The notes: generated by a model not told the origin, from the sequence alone. 64,000 nucleotides of DNA from Abyssicoccus albus (GCF_003815035.1 NZ_RKRK01000003.1:62001-126000); one strand, 5' to 3'. Shown: positions 48,792-58,702, counted from the first letter of the stretch. Program-made: numbers and translations.

Positions 48792-49097
48792 TTATTTAGA
48801 AACTTCAACATCCTCTACACCTTTTTCTTCAATGACAACATTTGCATTAATGATTTGAATTCTTTTGCCATCGATATTCAAAATGACTTGATTGCCTGTT
48901 TCACTGCTATTCTTTGTCCGGACGTTTTTTCCTTTATATTGTTTAATCACTTCACCGTCTTCACTATAGATCGTGACTGTTCTTTCTAATCCTGACGTAT
49001 TACTTTCGAAATCTTTACCCCAATCATCTAGTGCAGCACATCCTGATAACAACATTGCCGTAGTACTAATCACTAAAAAGTATTTAAATTTTTTCAT
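48792..49097 (-). CDS. Small lipoprotein of unknown function
   Basis: A 101-residue exported protein with signal peptide MKKFKYFLVISTTAM and lipobox LSGC near residue 20. The short mature domain is beta-rich (TVTIYSEDGEVIKQYKGKNV) and resembles the small DUF5052-type lipoproteins, but I cannot confirm the family. AAGGGGAA precedes the ATG at 49097. It follows an HD-domain gene by 17 bases and may share a transcript with it. Confidence 0.7.
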   Translation of the reverse strand: MKKFKYFLVISTTAMLLSGCAALDDWGKDFESNTSGLERTVTIYSEDGEVIKQYKGKNVRTKNSSETGNQVILNIDGKRIQIINANVVIEEKGVEDVEVSK

Positions 49098-49114
49098 CAA
49101 TATATTCCCCTTTT

Positions 49115-49759
49115 TTATGATCTATATGCTTCATGATTAAATTGGTCTAAAAATGACTCAATCACTTCTGTTCGTTCTTTTGCTAAGCGCTTAGCACTTG
49201 GTCGATTCATTGTTTTATGTAAGTGAATGAGTTTCTCATAGAAGTGATTGATCGCAGTCCCTTGATTCCGATAATTATCTGTCGTTAACGTCTCTAAATC
49301 TCTTGGGCACTCTTCATCATATAACAAATGCCCCGCTTGACCTGCATAATAAAATGTCCTAGCGATACCCATCGCGCCAAGTGAATCGATTCGATCAGCA
49401 TCTTGGACGATTTGGCCTTCTAACGTTAATTCATAACGTGATTGTAAGTTTCTTGAGTAACTCATATGCGTAATAATATCATGGATATGATGAATTTCTT
49501 CCTCTGTAACACATGCGTCCTTTAAACATTGATCGACATCTTGTAATGCTTTATCTGGATCTGTTGTCACTTTATCATCGATGACATCATGAACATATAT
49601 CGCTGCATGAATCAAGTCAACTTGAGATTGAGCCAACGTTTCATCTTTCATAATATCATTCGCATTTTTTATGACACGACAAATATGACGATAATCGTGC
49701 CCTGTTAAATCTCCTGCTAACCGCTCTTTTGAAAATTGTTGAATCTTAGTTAAGTCCAT
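49115..49759 (-). CDS. HD-domain phosphohydrolase (YpgQ-like)
   Basis: A soluble metal-dependent phosphohydrolase of about 214 residues. The HD signature is seen as HDYRHICRV near residue 22, AAIYVHDVIDDKV near 54, and QDADRIDSLGAMGIAR near 124. This matches the YpgQ/YedJ-type nucleotide pyrophosphohydrolases. The start at 49759 (MDLTKIQQF) overlaps the end of the nucleotidase gene by about 15 bases in another frame; the ribosome site is weak, so coupling is likely. The pairing with a nucleotidase suggests a role in nucleotide pool control. Confidence 0.83.
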   Translation of the reverse strand: MDLTKIQQFSKERLAGDLTGHDYRHICRVIKNANDIMKDETLAQSQVDLIHAAIYVHDVIDDKVTTDPDKALQDVDQCLKDACVTEEEIHHIHDIITHMSYSRNLQSRYELTLEGQIVQDADRIDSLGAMGIARTFYYAGQAGHLLYDEECPRDLETLTTDNYRNQGTAINHFYEKLIHLHKTMNRPSAKRLAKERTEVIESFLDQFNHEAYRS

Positions 49760-49773
49760 ATACACACCACACA

Positions 49774-50439
49774 CTATAAAATTTCTTTCAACGCTTGTAA
49801 CGTATAAATTTGGTATTTTGCTGTATGATTCGATGCTTCTCCGAAATAACACGCATCTATCTTCGCACGATTGGCCCCTTCGATATCAGATGTAAGACTA
49901 TCACCCACCATTAATATCTGCTTTTTATCTATATTTCCAAGTCTTTCAATCGCCTGCTCAAAAAACTCGACGTGTGGTTTATCATAGCCAATTTCCTCGG
50001 AAATAAAGTGGTGATCAAAATAATCGAACAGTTGAGTACCTTTTAACCGCTTCATTTGAGTTTCATACACTCCATTGGATGCACTACACACAATGTAGTC
50101 TTTGTTCTGTAAGTACTCAAGCAGTGAGTGTGCTCCATCAATTAATTGCGTATTACTTTCGAGTACTGAACGGAATAATCGATCTTTTTGAACACCATCT
50201 ACTTTAATATGATGTCGCTCAAAGAATAGCTCAAACCGTTTCGTAATCACTTCTTTCTTCGTCAATTCACCCGTCTCTAACTTGCGCCATGTCGCTTGAT
50301 TGATTTGTTTGTATTCAGCGAATAAATCATCGGTAATTGTTAAATCTTCTGACTTGAACACTTCACGAATTGCTTCATTTTCAGCGGCGTCAAAGTCGAA
50401 TATTGTTTTGTCTAAATCTAGAAAAATATATCGGTACAT
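49774..50439 (-). CDS. Noncanonical pyrimidine nucleotidase, YjjG-type HAD phosphatase
   Basis: A HAD-superfamily nucleotidase of 221 residues. Motif I is FLDLDKTIFDFD near residues 6-17 (nucleophile Asp8), motif II is VCSASNGV near 110, and motif IV is MVGDSLTSDIEGANRAKID near 175. Such enzymes dephosphorylate modified pyrimidine nucleotides. AAAGGAAG precedes the ATG. The HD-domain gene follows with overlap and the two are probably translated together. Confidence 0.85.
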   Translation of the reverse strand: MYRYIFLDLDKTIFDFDAAENEAIREVFKSEDLTITDDLFAEYKQINQATWRKLETGELTKKEVITKRFELFFERHHIKVDGVQKDRLFRSVLESNTQLIDGAHSLLEYLQNKDYIVCSASNGVYETQMKRLKGTQLFDYFDHHFISEEIGYDKPHVEFFEQAIERLGNIDKKQILMVGDSLTSDIEGANRAKIDACYFGEASNHTAKYQIYTLQALKEIL

Positions 50440-50454
50440 CCAATCTTCCTTTAT

Positions 50455-50535
50455 CTATTTATGATTTTTGTTACGTCTTTTTCCAGGTGAAAATATTGAA
50501 GCAATGATGTCTATAATCATATCAACAATGATCAT
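50455..50535 (-). CDS. 26-residue amphipathic peptide, ATGA-coupled to the HerA-like gene
   Basis: ATG at 50535 overlaps the TGA stop of the HerA-like gene as ATGA, a standard coupling arrangement. The peptide MIIVDMIIDIIASIFSPGKR is followed by RNKNHK. It has a long Ile-rich stretch with regularly spaced Asp and Ser, then a basic tail. GGAGG and GAGAAAG lie upstream within the previous gene. In outline (short, Ile-rich, amphipathic, basic end) it resembles staphylococcal delta-toxin-like peptides, but there is no sequence match I can prove. Confidence 0.55.
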   Translation of the reverse strand: MIIVDMIIDIIASIFSPGKRRNKNHK

Positions 50536-51953
50536 CGACGCTTTCTCCCTCCGAATAAGTTCCGAACAATTTCTTTACCAATTTGTCGTCCAACAGTGGA
50601 TAATACATTGGTCGCTACACGTTTGAATTCAATATTGTCCTTTTTAGTTGATTTCTTTGTTTCTGGAACTTTTTGAGTCTTTTCAACTTTCTTTTCAAGC
50701 ATTTCATAAGCACTTTCACGATCGACGATATCTTGATATTGATGATGAAACGGATTATTTTCTATAACAGTTTGTTTCACCGTATCGTCAATGACGCCAA
50801 TTTTACTCTCCGGTGGCCTAATGAGTGCACGTTCAACGATAGACGGTTGCCCATCTTCATTCAAGCAGGAAATCAATGCTTCACCAGTTTTCAATTCTCC
50901 GATCACTTGCTCGACATCTAATTCAGGATTTTGTCTAAACGTTTCAGCGGCACTCTTGACGGCTTTTTGATCACGAGGCGTAAATGATCTCAATGCATGT
51001 TGTACACGATTCCCTAACTGAGATAACACTTCGTCTGGCAAATCAATAGGGTTCTGTGTAATGAAATAAACCCCGACGCCTTTAGAACGAATGAGTCGGA
51101 CAACTTGTTCTACTTGATCGACAAACGCTTTCGGAGCATCATCAAATAATAGATGCGCTTCATCAAAGAAAAACACAAGCTTCGGTTTGTCTAAATCACC
51201 GACCTCAGGCAATTCTTCGAACAACTCCGTCAATAACCACAATAAAAATGTCGAATATAATCTCGGTTTTGTATAAAGGTTTTCGGCCATCAAAACGTTA
51301 ATGATCCCTTGTCCATCCTCTGAATGTTGAATGAAGTCATTCAATTCGATTGATGGCTCTTGGAAAAAGCTTTCTGCACCTTGAGCTTCAAGTTCTAACA
51401 ATCGCCTTTGGATCGCACCGACGGATTGTTTTGCTACATTACCATATAAGCCGCTATATTCACTACTATTTTCATACATATCCTTTAATACTGCTTGTAA
51501 ATCTTTATAATCAAGCATTACAATACCTTGTTCATCACAAATTTTGAACGCGATATTCATCACACCCGTTTGAGTATCATTTAGCTCAAGCAAACGTGAT
51601 AAAAGCATTGGTCCCATTTCAGTAATCGTCGTTCTGACAGGTGTTCCTTGCTCACCAAAAATGTCCCAAAGTCTAACAGGGAATTGATTCGGTGTATAAT
51701 CATCGATTCCCATTGTATCAAGACGTTGTTGTATTTTCTCGTTGATTTCAATAGGTTCAGCAAGGCTCGCTAAATCCCCTTTAATATCTGCTAAAAATAC
51801 AGGAACACCTGCTTTTGAAAACTGTTCTGCTAATACTTTTAATGTCACTGTTTTCCCAGTTCCAGTTGCCCCTGCAATCAATCCATGTCGATTCGCCATA
51901 TCCAGTCTTAATTGAATATGTTTATTATTTTTCGCGATATTAATAGCTTCCAT
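50532..51953 (-). CDS. HerA-like DUF853 ATPase
   Basis: A cytosolic P-loop ATPase of about 473 residues in the HerA/FtsK group, DUF853 branch. Walker A is GLIAGATGTGKTVTLKVLAEQ near residue 24. Walker B is KLVFFFDEAHLLFDDAPK near 260, followed by VYFITQNPIDLP, the sensor region. The basic C-terminus includes GRKRR. The start at 51953 follows GGGTG; an ATG at 51965 is possible. DUF853 members are widespread but their role is unknown. No NurA-type nuclease is adjacent. The short coupled peptide gene follows. Confidence 0.85.
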   Translation of the reverse strand: MEAINIAKNNKHIQLRLDMANRHGLIAGATGTGKTVTLKVLAEQFSKAGVPVFLADIKGDLASLAEPIEINEKIQQRLDTMGIDDYTPNQFPVRLWDIFGEQGTPVRTTITEMGPMLLSRLLELNDTQTGVMNIAFKICDEQGIVMLDYKDLQAVLKDMYENSSEYSGLYGNVAKQSVGAIQRRLLELEAQGAESFFQEPSIELNDFIQHSEDGQGIINVLMAENLYTKPRLYSTFLLWLLTELFEELPEVGDLDKPKLVFFFDEAHLLFDDAPKAFVDQVEQVVRLIRSKGVGVYFITQNPIDLPDEVLSQLGNRVQHALRSFTPRDQKAVKSAAETFRQNPELDVEQVIGELKTGEALISCLNEDGQPSIVERALIRPPESKIGVIDDTVKQTVIENNPFHHQYQDIVDRESAYEMLEKKVEKTQKVPETKKSTKKDNIEFKRVATNVLSTVGRQIGKEIVRNLFGGRKRR

Positions 51954-52079
51954 ATGAACACCCATTTCATTAATTAATATAGTTATATTATATCGTATTC
52001 ATAGTTATTATTTAACAAAGAAAGTCTTCAAACAAGTATTACTACTTCATTTGAAGACATAATGGTATGTTCATCCCGT

Positions 52080-52276
52080 ACTTGCGCGCAGGTATGGACA
52101 CTTTTGGCCTTTTTCACCCCGTAACTTGCGCGCAGATTCAGTTTCCGCGCAAGTACAAACACTCTCAGCCTCTTTTCAACCCATACTTGCGCGCAGATTC
52201 AGTTTGCGCGCAAGTACGAACACTCTCAGCCTCTTTTCAACCCATACTTGCGCGCAGATTCAGTTTGCGCGCAAGT
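52080..52276. repeat. Tandem GCGCGC hairpin array, 61-bp period
   Basis: ACTTGCGCGCA starts at 52080, 52124, 52185 and 52246; the last three are exactly 61 bases apart, the first is a truncated unit. Full units pair ACTTGCGCGCA with TGCGCGCAAGT; unit 2 has one mismatch (CCGCGC). The linker contains CTCTCAGCCTCTTTTCAACC. It lies between msrA and the HerA-like gene, both on the minus strand, and stops nine bases from the msrA stop. Confidence 0.92.
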
Positions 52277-52284
52277 ACGAAAAT

Positions 52285-52761
52285 TTAACGAATATATTTC
52301 AATAATAACGCCTGAGGGATGTGACAATAATCGTCTGGATATTTGTCCAAATGATCTTGATGAATGGCTGCACTTTTCACGTAATTAGTAAGTGGTAACA
52401 CTTCAACTTGAATATCTTCAGAATCATCACGTTGATTGATATAGCGACGTGCTTCAGTCAAATGTGATTCTAATTCACTGTAAACACCTGTGCGATATTT
52501 TTCACCGACATCATCACCTTGTTTGTTGATGCTATATGGGTCAATAATTTCAAAGAAGTAACCCATTAATTGATCAACAGTGACTTTATGGTGATCAAAG
52601 GTTGTTTTCACGCATTCAGCGTAACCATCATATGCTCCGTCTAATGTGTTAGTCTGTCCATTCGCTCGACCGGCTTCTGTCTCAATAACACCTGGTAATG
52701 TTTTAATAAATGCTTGAACACCCCACAAACAGCCTCCAGCAAAATAGATTGTCTGTTTCAT
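52285..52761 (-). CDS. msrA: Peptide-methionine (S)-S-oxide reductase MsrA
   Basis: Repairs methionine sulfoxide in proteins. The catalytic cysteine is in FAGGCLWGVQAF near residue 11; the usual phenylalanine of GCFWG is leucine here. The conserved TGVYSELESHL follows, and a late cysteine (DDYCHIPQ) could be the resolving residue. The 158-residue length is slightly short but complete. AAAGGGG precedes the ATG. No MsrB gene is adjacent. Confidence 0.9.
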   Translation of the reverse strand: MKQTIYFAGGCLWGVQAFIKTLPGVIETEAGRANGQTNTLDGAYDGYAECVKTTFDHHKVTVDQLMGYFFEIIDPYSINKQGDDVGEKYRTGVYSELESHLTEARRYINQRDDSEDIQVEVLPLTNYVKSAAIHQDHLDKYPDDYCHIPQALLLKYIR

Positions 52762-52776
52762 AACATTCCCCTTTAC

Positions 52777-53784
52777 TCATTCAACAATTTGTATTGTATG
52801 GTCACCTTTTCGAATAAGTCCTATCTTCATCATTAATGAATAAATTGTAAAACTTACAATCGCAGGAAGCAAGAAATAGAATATAGCAATCAGTGTATAT
52901 GTTTCAATACTTGCGCCCATGACACGAATTGTCATCAACGGTCCAACGAAACCACTCGTTCCCATTCCTGCTCCGATTGCATTATTATACATTGGAAATA
53001 GTGTTGTCATAATCGGTGCTACGAGCGCACTCGCTAACGTTGGTGGGATAATTATATATGGATTTTTTAATATGTTCGGTACTTGTAACATACTCGTTCC
53101 GATACCGATAGAAATCAATCCACTTAATCCATTATCACGATAACTATTAACACTAAACCCAATCATCTGACAGACACAGCCAATCGTTGCTGCACCGGCA
53201 GCAAGCCCTTCCAGATTTAACATTAAACAAATGGCTGCACTCGATATCGGTGCCGTTAATGTTAATCCAACTATTACTGCAACGAGGATCCCCATCACTA
53301 ACGGTTGTTGTTCAGTTGATGCAACAATCACACGCCCAATACTTTGCATCACTTCATTTAGGAAGGGGCCGACAAATTTTGCAACACCGCTTCCAATAAG
53401 AAGTGAGAGTAATGGCGTTATAATAATATCGATGGATGTCCTGGATGCGTATAATTTACTCGTTTCACAGACAACTAAAGTCGCTAAATACGCTCCTACA
53501 GGACCTCCTGAATATGTATCGTATGCTAAATACCCAACGATAATCGCACTAAAAAGGACGAGTGGTTTACTCTTAAATCCATACGCCATCGCACCACCAA
53601 TTGCCGCTCCTGTAAGTGACATTGCAACTTTCCCAATCTCTGACAGCATCGACAAATCAAGCTGCTTTACTAACGTTTGTTGACCTACCGTATCTAATAT
53701 CAGACCGATGATCAAAGAACAAAATAAACCTAACGCCATATAACTTAAACCATCAATAAACCACTTCTTTAAAATCCCTTTCAT
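52777..53784 (-). CDS. PTS EIIC-type membrane protein (PTS_EIIC_2 family)
   Basis: A polytopic protein of about 335 residues with around nine hydrophobic segments, matching the small EIIC-like family that occurs without EIIA or EIIB partners. GAAIGGAMAYGFKSKPLVLFSA and GGPVGAYLATLVVCETSKLYA are typical, as are two PIISSAA/LTAPISSA stretches. The start at 53784 follows GGGGGC. It may be a carrier of unknown substrate and not a true PTS permease, since no phosphorylation domain is near. It is likely in its own unit upstream of msrA. Confidence 0.72.
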   Translation of the reverse strand: MKGILKKWFIDGLSYMALGLFCSLIIGLILDTVGQQTLVKQLDLSMLSEIGKVAMSLTGAAIGGAMAYGFKSKPLVLFSAIIVGYLAYDTYSGGPVGAYLATLVVCETSKLYASRTSIDIIITPLLSLLIGSGVAKFVGPFLNEVMQSIGRVIVASTEQQPLVMGILVAVIVGLTLTAPISSAAICLMLNLEGLAAGAATIGCVCQMIGFSVNSYRDNGLSGLISIGIGTSMLQVPNILKNPYIIIPPTLASALVAPIMTTLFPMYNNAIGAGMGTSGFVGPLMTIRVMGASIETYTLIAIFYFLLPAIVSFTIYSLMMKIGLIRKGDHTIQIVE

Positions 53785-53963
53785 GTTGTGCCCCCAAATC
53801 AATTTTGATCATACATTTCTAAATATGTATATCATTATTATACAAATATCCATCACAACATGCGAATGCATATTAGAAGTATCACTAATATTGACGTCAC
53901 AATCAATTGTTTTCCGGGTAACTTTATACCTTCTTTAGAAATAAACACTTTAGAAATAAACAA

Positions 53964-53998
53964 AAAAATATGTATCACATATTGTGATACATATTTTT
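53964..53998 (-). terminator. Terminator of the lut-linked lactate permease
   Basis: Arms AAAAATATGTATCACA and TGTGATACATATTTTT are perfect, 16 bases each, with a three-base loop. Confidence 0.85.
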
Positions 53999-54011
53999 GA
54001 AAAGATACATA

Positions 54012-55598
54012 TTATAAAATTGATAGTAAAATGAATCCACCAATTCCTGCGAGTAAGCAATACACCATTGCAACGCCAAGCGTTTTACGGATAACGCTTC
54101 CTTCATTACCTTCCATATCTACGACAGCACATACTGCGACAACATTATGAATACAAATCATATTTCCTGATGCTGCACCGATTAATTGAGCAGCCAATAT
54201 AACTTCTGGATTACTATTAATAGATTCAGCAATCTCAAATTGAATTGGCGCAAATGTCAATGTCGATACTGTCGCACTACCTGTAATAAATGAGCCAAGT
54301 GCACCTAAGAATGGCGCAAAGAATATCCAAACATTTCCGAATGCACTCGCCATTCCATTGGCAATATACGTCGGCATACCGACTAAATCATTCGTATTCA
54401 AACCTGAATTCGTGAAGACATGAACCATCGCTAATGTTGCTATCAACGTAATCCCTGTATTTTTAATCGTAAATAATGACTTCGTTGCTGCTTTCGTAAA
54501 GTTATCAACCGATTTCTTTTGCACGAATACAGTCAATAAAGCGGCTATCGCAAGGATTGTCCCCGGTGAATATAAAAATTCCCATCCTGAACTAATCGTT
54601 TCATAGCCTAAAATATTGTTCCAGCTCAAGTCAATGAGTGATGTTGTTACTTCTTTAATCGGTGGCACAACACGCGTTAACAAGAGTAGTACAACTACGA
54701 TTAAATATGGTGCCCAAGCTTTCGCCAATGACATCGTAGACTTCGTCTCTTCAATAATGTAGTCCTCATCAATAGCATCTAACCACTCTGTCTTCGGCAT
54801 AAGTATATTTTTTCGTGCTGTAACCAATGCAACAATCAGCGTAATGAGTGATGCTAATATTGCAACAAACTCTGGTCCCATCGCGTAAGCAACACCTAAC
54901 GAACTTAACACATAGACAATCCCAATCATCAATGTCCACGGCAAGATTTCTAACGTTGCTTTGACGTTGTTACCTTTCCCGAAGAACCATGTCATGACAA
55001 AGACTAATATCGTCGGAATAAAAACACCCGCCATTAAATCAATGAGCGTAACATTCACTGTAGCACTATTCATAATATTCTCAGGCGCACCTTTCAACGT
55101 ACTGAGTCCGACAAGCACAGGTGTTCCAACGGCTCCAAATGAAACCGCGACACTATCTGCGATTAGTGCAGTTGTGACCGCCACTAAAGGTCTAAACCCT
55201 AGTGCGAGCATTAATGGTGCAGTCACCATTGCAGGTGTTCCAAATCCTGAAGCACCCTCAAGCAGTGAACCGAATAGAAATGCTACGATGATGACTTGTA
55301 CACGCATATCTGTTGAAATACTTCTAAACCCTTCGTTAATTCGTTTAACAGCACCAGTATTTCTTAACGTATTGAGTAATAAAAGTGCACCGAACATAAT
55401 CAATAGTATTGTCAACGTTTTATGTGCCCCTTGTAAAATCGCAGCGAGAATGACTTTCCATTCCATACCCCATACAAAAATCCCTAATAATGAAACGATT
55501 AAAGCGCTTATTGCCATCCCTTTCATTGCAGGCATTCGAAGTAAGACAACAAATAAAAATGGGGCAATAATTGCACTTAATGCAACAAGCATTAACAT
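54012..55598 (-). CDS. lutP: L-lactate permease (LctP/LutP family), lut-linked
   Basis: A lactate/H+ symporter of 528 residues with about twelve to fourteen membrane segments. Signatures are [22 protein letters not shown] near residue 110, [17 protein letters not shown] and [22 protein letters not shown]. It differs clearly from the ldh-linked permease at 43327. GAGGAG precedes the ATG. A cre box and a Rex box lie in its upstream region, so it can be controlled separately from lutABC. Confidence 0.93.
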   Translation of the reverse strand: MLMLVALSAIIAPFLFVVLLRMPAMKGMAISALIVSLLGIFVWGMEWKVILAAILQGAHKTLTILLIMFGALLLLNTLRNTGAVKRINEGFRSISTDMRVQVIIVAFLFGSLLEGASGFGTPAMVTAPLMLALGFRPLVAVTTALIADSVAVSFGAVGTPVLVGLSTLKGAPENIMNSATVNVTLIDLMAGVFIPTILVFVMTWFFGKGNNVKATLEILPWTLMIGIVYVLSSLGVAYAMGPEFVAILASLITLIVALVTARKNILMPKTEWLDAIDEDYIIEETKSTMSLAKAWAPYLIVVVLLLLTRVVPPIKEVTTSLIDLSWNNILGYETISSGWEFLYSPGTILAIAALLTVFVQKKSVDNFTKAATKSLFTIKNTGITLIATLAMVHVFTNSGLNTNDLVGMPTYIANGMASAFGNVWIFFAPFLGALGSFITGSATVSTLTFAPIQFEIAESINSNPEVILAAQLIGAASGNMICIHNVVAVCAVVDMEGNEGSVIRKTLGVAMVYCLLAGIGGFILLSIL

Positions 55599-55623
55599 AT
55601 TACAATCTCCTCTCTATCAATAA

Positions 55624-55637
55624 AGTAAGCGTTTACT
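55624..55637. promoter_or_regulatory. cre box (CcpA operator) upstream of the lut-linked permease
   Basis: AGTAAGCGTTTACT is a perfect 14-base palindrome matching the relaxed cre pattern WGWNANCGNTNWCW. It lies 26 bases before the permease start codon, in a position to block transcription when glucose is present. Confidence 0.75.
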
Positions 55638-55694
55638 TAATATAACATATAAATACATGTTTGAGGGTATAAATTAAATCATTTTGTGAATATT

Positions 55695-55712
55695 TTGTGA
55701 AACTTTTCACAA
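55695..55712. promoter_or_regulatory. Rex operator upstream of the lut-linked permease
   Basis: TTGTGAAACTTTTCACAA fits the Rex consensus with perfect 7-base arms. A further TTGTGAA half-site begins at 55684. It lies about 97 bases before the permease start. Rex control of lactate permease is known in Staphylococcus aureus; here it is inferred. Confidence 0.8.
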
Positions 55713-55725
55713 AGAATGAAAAGAA

Positions 55726-55747
55726 TAGAAAGGGGGTCCCCTTTCTA
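55726..55747 (-). terminator. Terminator of lutABC
   Basis: TAGAAAGGGG and CCCCTTTCTA flank two bases. The minus strand continues TTCTTTTCATTC, a T-rich run. Confidence 0.65.
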
Positions 55748-55752
55748 CTCTT

Positions 55753-56439
55753 CTATATATCATTCACAACAATATAACTTGCTTTAATCGGACCGTGAAC
55801 ACCTACGATCAATTTCATTTCGATATCTGCTGAGTTACTTGGTCCCGTTATTAAGTTAACACAAGAAGAAATGTCCATTCCTTGCTTTCTAATTTCACGC
55901 GCCGCTTGCGTAAACCTTGGTACGATCGTTGACTTCGGTACAATTGCGATATATGTTCTAGGCAGTAAGCTCACTGAACGACCTTTATGTTGATCATTGA
56001 ATAATACGACAGTGCCACTCTCAGCAAGTGTATATTCACTAAAGTTAATGCCGATATTCGCATCGATTGCACGATTATGACTCTCTTCAGCATTCATATA
56101 ATCCCAAACAAACGTATCATAATCATCTAATACACCGTTCAAATTGTTATCTTCAAAACGATCATCTTTAGACACTAAGATTGAACCGCCACCATATTCT
56201 TCAATGGCATCTTTAAGGGCTGTCGGTAATTCAGCTTTCGTTGTTTCGTAATATGTCGTATGAATGTTTTCACATTGCAATTTCAACTTTTCAACGAGAT
56301 CATCTTGGCTTAATTCACTGTATAATTCATCTTGTGGACGGTGTTCGTATGTTGGTTTGTCAACATTCGTTGGCATTGGTCGACCTAAGTTACTTGATAA
56401 CTCTTCTAAGAAACTGTCTTTGTTGTATATTTTACTCAT
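55753..56439 (-). CDS. lutC: Lactate utilization protein C
   Basis: Third component of the LutABC L-lactate oxidation system. An LUD-domain protein of about 228 residues with ALKDAIEEYGGGSILV near residue 65, FSEYTLAESGTVVLFND near 135 and the C-terminal LITGPSNSADIEMKLIVGVHG. The start at 56439 follows AGAGGGACG and overlaps the lutB stop as TAATG. The 9-codon upstream extension is not needed. Confidence 0.93.
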   Translation of the reverse strand: MSKIYNKDSFLEELSSNLGRPMPTNVDKPTYEHRPQDELYSELSQDDLVEKLKLQCENIHTTYYETTKAELPTALKDAIEEYGGGSILVSKDDRFEDNNLNGVLDDYDTFVWDYMNAEESHNRAIDANIGINFSEYTLAESGTVVLFNDQHKGRSVSLLPRTYIAIVPKSTIVPRFTQAAREIRKQGMDISSCVNLITGPSNSADIEMKLIVGVHGPIKASYIVVNDI

Positions 56440-57866
56440 TAGCGTCCCTCTCTTTCTTTCATCCAAGTTCTAAATGATTCTTTCTTAGAATCTGGTAATG
56501 GGAAGTCCCTTGAGTTTGTCCATAATTTCAATAAACTTGGGCCTTCTTCGATATAATCCTCATCATTAGAGAATGGACTTAACATCGTGTTCATCGATTG
56601 CGTTCCGTATTTATATAATACCGGTGTAGAGCTTCCGACACCGAATGCTTTCATCGATAACTTCTCACCGATTGGTGCCATATTCTTCTCTTCAACGATG
56701 ACACGACGATGTTCTAATAAATGTTCGTGTAATGGTATTTTAACTGGGCATGCTTCTGTACACGCCGCACACAATGTCGATGCATATGGTAATTCTTTAT
56801 ATCGATCATATCCGCCAAGTAATGGTGAAAGGACGGCACCAACTGGACCTGGATAGATTGAACCGTATGAATGTCCACCTGTTTGACGATATACTGGGCA
56901 AACATTAATACATGCTGCACAACGGATACAGTGTAAAATCGATTGGAATTGTGTCCCTAGAATTTTTGAACGTCCATTATCTACAATGACTAGGTGGAAC
57001 TCTTCAGGCCCATCAATTTCACCTTCGCGCTTCGTTCCAGTTAAAGTCGTGACATAACTTGTTAATTTCTGGCCAACAGCACTTCTCGTTAACATACTGA
57101 CAAGAATATCAAGTTCTTCGTGAGATGGTACAATACGCTCCATCCCCATGACAGCCACTTGTGTTTTCGGTAATGTCGTCACCATACGTGCATTACCTTC
57201 ATTCGTTACGAGTGTATAACTTCCACTCTCTGCAACGGCAAAGTTACACCCTGTAATCCCTACTTCTGCCTTCAAGAATTCTTCACGTAATTTTTTACGC
57301 GCGTAAAGACCTAACTCTTCTGGATCACTTGATCCATCATAACCGAGCTTTTCTTTGAAAACTTTCTGAATTCCTTCTTTATCTTTATGTAGTGCCGGTA
57401 CAACGATATGAGATGGTGGATTATGGTCATCTAATTGTAAAATGTACTCACCAAGATCTGTTTCAACAACTTCACAGCCCATTTCTTCTAATGCATCATT
57501 TAATCCAATTTCTTCAGTGACCATTGATTTAGCTTTAGCGATATATTTAGCATCTTTCTTCTTTACAACATTACGAACGTATTCGTTCGCTTCTTCAGGT
57601 GTCTTCGCAAAGAATACGTGACCGCCTTGTTTTTCAACGTTCTCACTCAACATATTTAAGTAATAATCAATGTTTTCTAATGTATGACGGCGAATTTCTT
57701 CGGCGTGATTACGCCACGCTTCTTCATCACCAATCTCTGCTTGAATCGATAATTTACGATTACGCAATCTATCTTGGGCGCTAGATACAGCACCTCTCAT
57801 AAAATCATCTTTCATTTCAGAACTTGCTTTTTGTTTGAACGTTTCGTTCCCTATATTCATTGCCAT
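56439..57866 (-). CDS. lutB: Lactate utilization iron-sulfur protein B
   Basis: An LUD-domain protein fused to a ferredoxin-like domain, 475 residues. The ferredoxin part has [20 protein letters not shown] near residue 310 and [17 protein letters not shown] near 360, giving two [4Fe-4S] sites. With LutA and LutC it oxidises L-lactate to pyruvate. AAGGAGG precedes the ATG, two bases after lutA. Its stop overlaps lutC. Confidence 0.95.
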   Translation of the reverse strand: MAMNIGNETFKQKASSEMKDDFMRGAVSSAQDRLRNRKLSIQAEIGDEEAWRNHAEEIRRHTLENIDYYLNMLSENVEKQGGHVFFAKTPEEANEYVRNVVKKKDAKYIAKAKSMVTEEIGLNDALEEMGCEVVETDLGEYILQLDDHNPPSHIVVPALHKDKEGIQKVFKEKLGYDGSSDPEELGLYARKKLREEFLKAEVGITGCNFAVAESGSYTLVTNEGNARMVTTLPKTQVAVMGMERIVPSHEELDILVSMLTRSAVGQKLTSYVTTLTGTKREGEIDGPEEFHLVIVDNGRSKILGTQFQSILHCIRCAACINVCPVYRQTGGHSYGSIYPGPVGAVLSPLLGGYDRYKELPYASTLCAACTEACPVKIPLHEHLLEHRRVIVEEKNMAPIGEKLSMKAFGVGSSTPVLYKYGTQSMNTMLSPFSNDEDYIEEGPSLLKLWTNSRDFPLPDSKKESFRTWMKEREGR

Positions 57867-57868
57867 CG

Positions 57869-58600
57869 TTATTGAACCTCCTTAATTGCTCTGTTCAGTA
57901 CTTCAGCTATATGTAATACTTCGATATCTGAACCGAGTCTTCTAAGTCGACCTTCGATATTCATTAAGCAACTTACATCTCCACCGATTAAGTAGTCCGC
58001 ACCAGTATCAATAATCGATTGCGCTTTTTCATCAACCATTTCACCAGATACTTCGCTCATCTTCACTGCGAATGTTCCACCGAATCCACAGCAATTATAG
58101 TCGCCAGGTAAGTCGAGAAGCTCTAATCCTTTAACGTTAGATAATAGTGCTTCTGGTGGCATTGAGTTATTTAATAGACGTGTATTATGACATGACGGGT
58201 GTATTACTGCTTTACCATTTAGCTCAGCACCAACGTCTTTTGTTTCTAGTACATGAACAATAAATTGACTGATTTCATATGACTTATCACTTAATTCCTG
58301 CGCACGATCTTTCCAAATCAATTCATCTTGAAATAACATAGGGTAATGCTTAAACATCGTAATACAACTACCCGACGGTGCTACAACGTAGTCACTATCT
58401 TTGAATACTTCAATCATATGGCGGGCACCTTTTTTTGCTTCTTCGAAATATCCTGAGTTATATGCCGGTTGACCACAACAGATTTGTGATTCATTATATT
58501 CAACTTCACAACCTAATCGTTCTAGAAGTTCAACCGTTGATACACCGACCTCTTTATCCAAAACGTCCACTAAGCATGTACTAAATAGACTAACTTTCAT
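57869..58600 (-). CDS. lutA: Lactate utilization protein A (CCG-domain oxidoreductase subunit)
   Basis: First gene of lutABC. The 243 residues hold two CCG domains: [12 protein letters not shown] near residue 40 and [12 protein letters not shown] near 170, which bind an iron-sulfur cluster. AGGGGG precedes the ATG. A TATAAT box lies upstream at 58640-58645, next to the palindrome ACACGTGT (58646-58653). No LutR-type repressor gene is adjacent. Confidence 0.94.
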   Translation of the reverse strand: MKVSLFSTCLVDVLDKEVGVSTVELLERLGCEVEYNESQICCGQPAYNSGYFEEAKKGARHMIEVFKDSDYVVAPSGSCITMFKHYPMLFQDELIWKDRAQELSDKSYEISQFIVHVLETKDVGAELNGKAVIHPSCHNTRLLNNSMPPEALLSNVKGLELLDLPGDYNCCGFGGTFAVKMSEVSGEMVDEKAQSIIDTGADYLIGGDVSCLMNIEGRLRRLGSDIEVLHIAEVLNRAIKEVQ

Positions 58601-58702
58601 AGTAATCCCCCTAATATTCTTTATGACTTCACTACCCCGATTATAACACGTGTATAGTCAGAAGAATAATGTTTTTGTCAAAGTTTTTTTTATGAATTTA
58701 TA

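Noticed and set aside
54961-55623. Long plus-strand reading frame opposite the lut-linked permease, and similar ones at 39399-40133 and 43629-44081
   Set aside because: They are antisense to clearly conserved membrane-protein genes and rich in Asn, Ile, Ser and Thr, typical shadow composition; no ribosome sites.
58646-58653. ACACGTGT near the lutA -10 box as a LutR operator
   Set aside because: It is only an eight-base palindrome and does not match an operator I can name.
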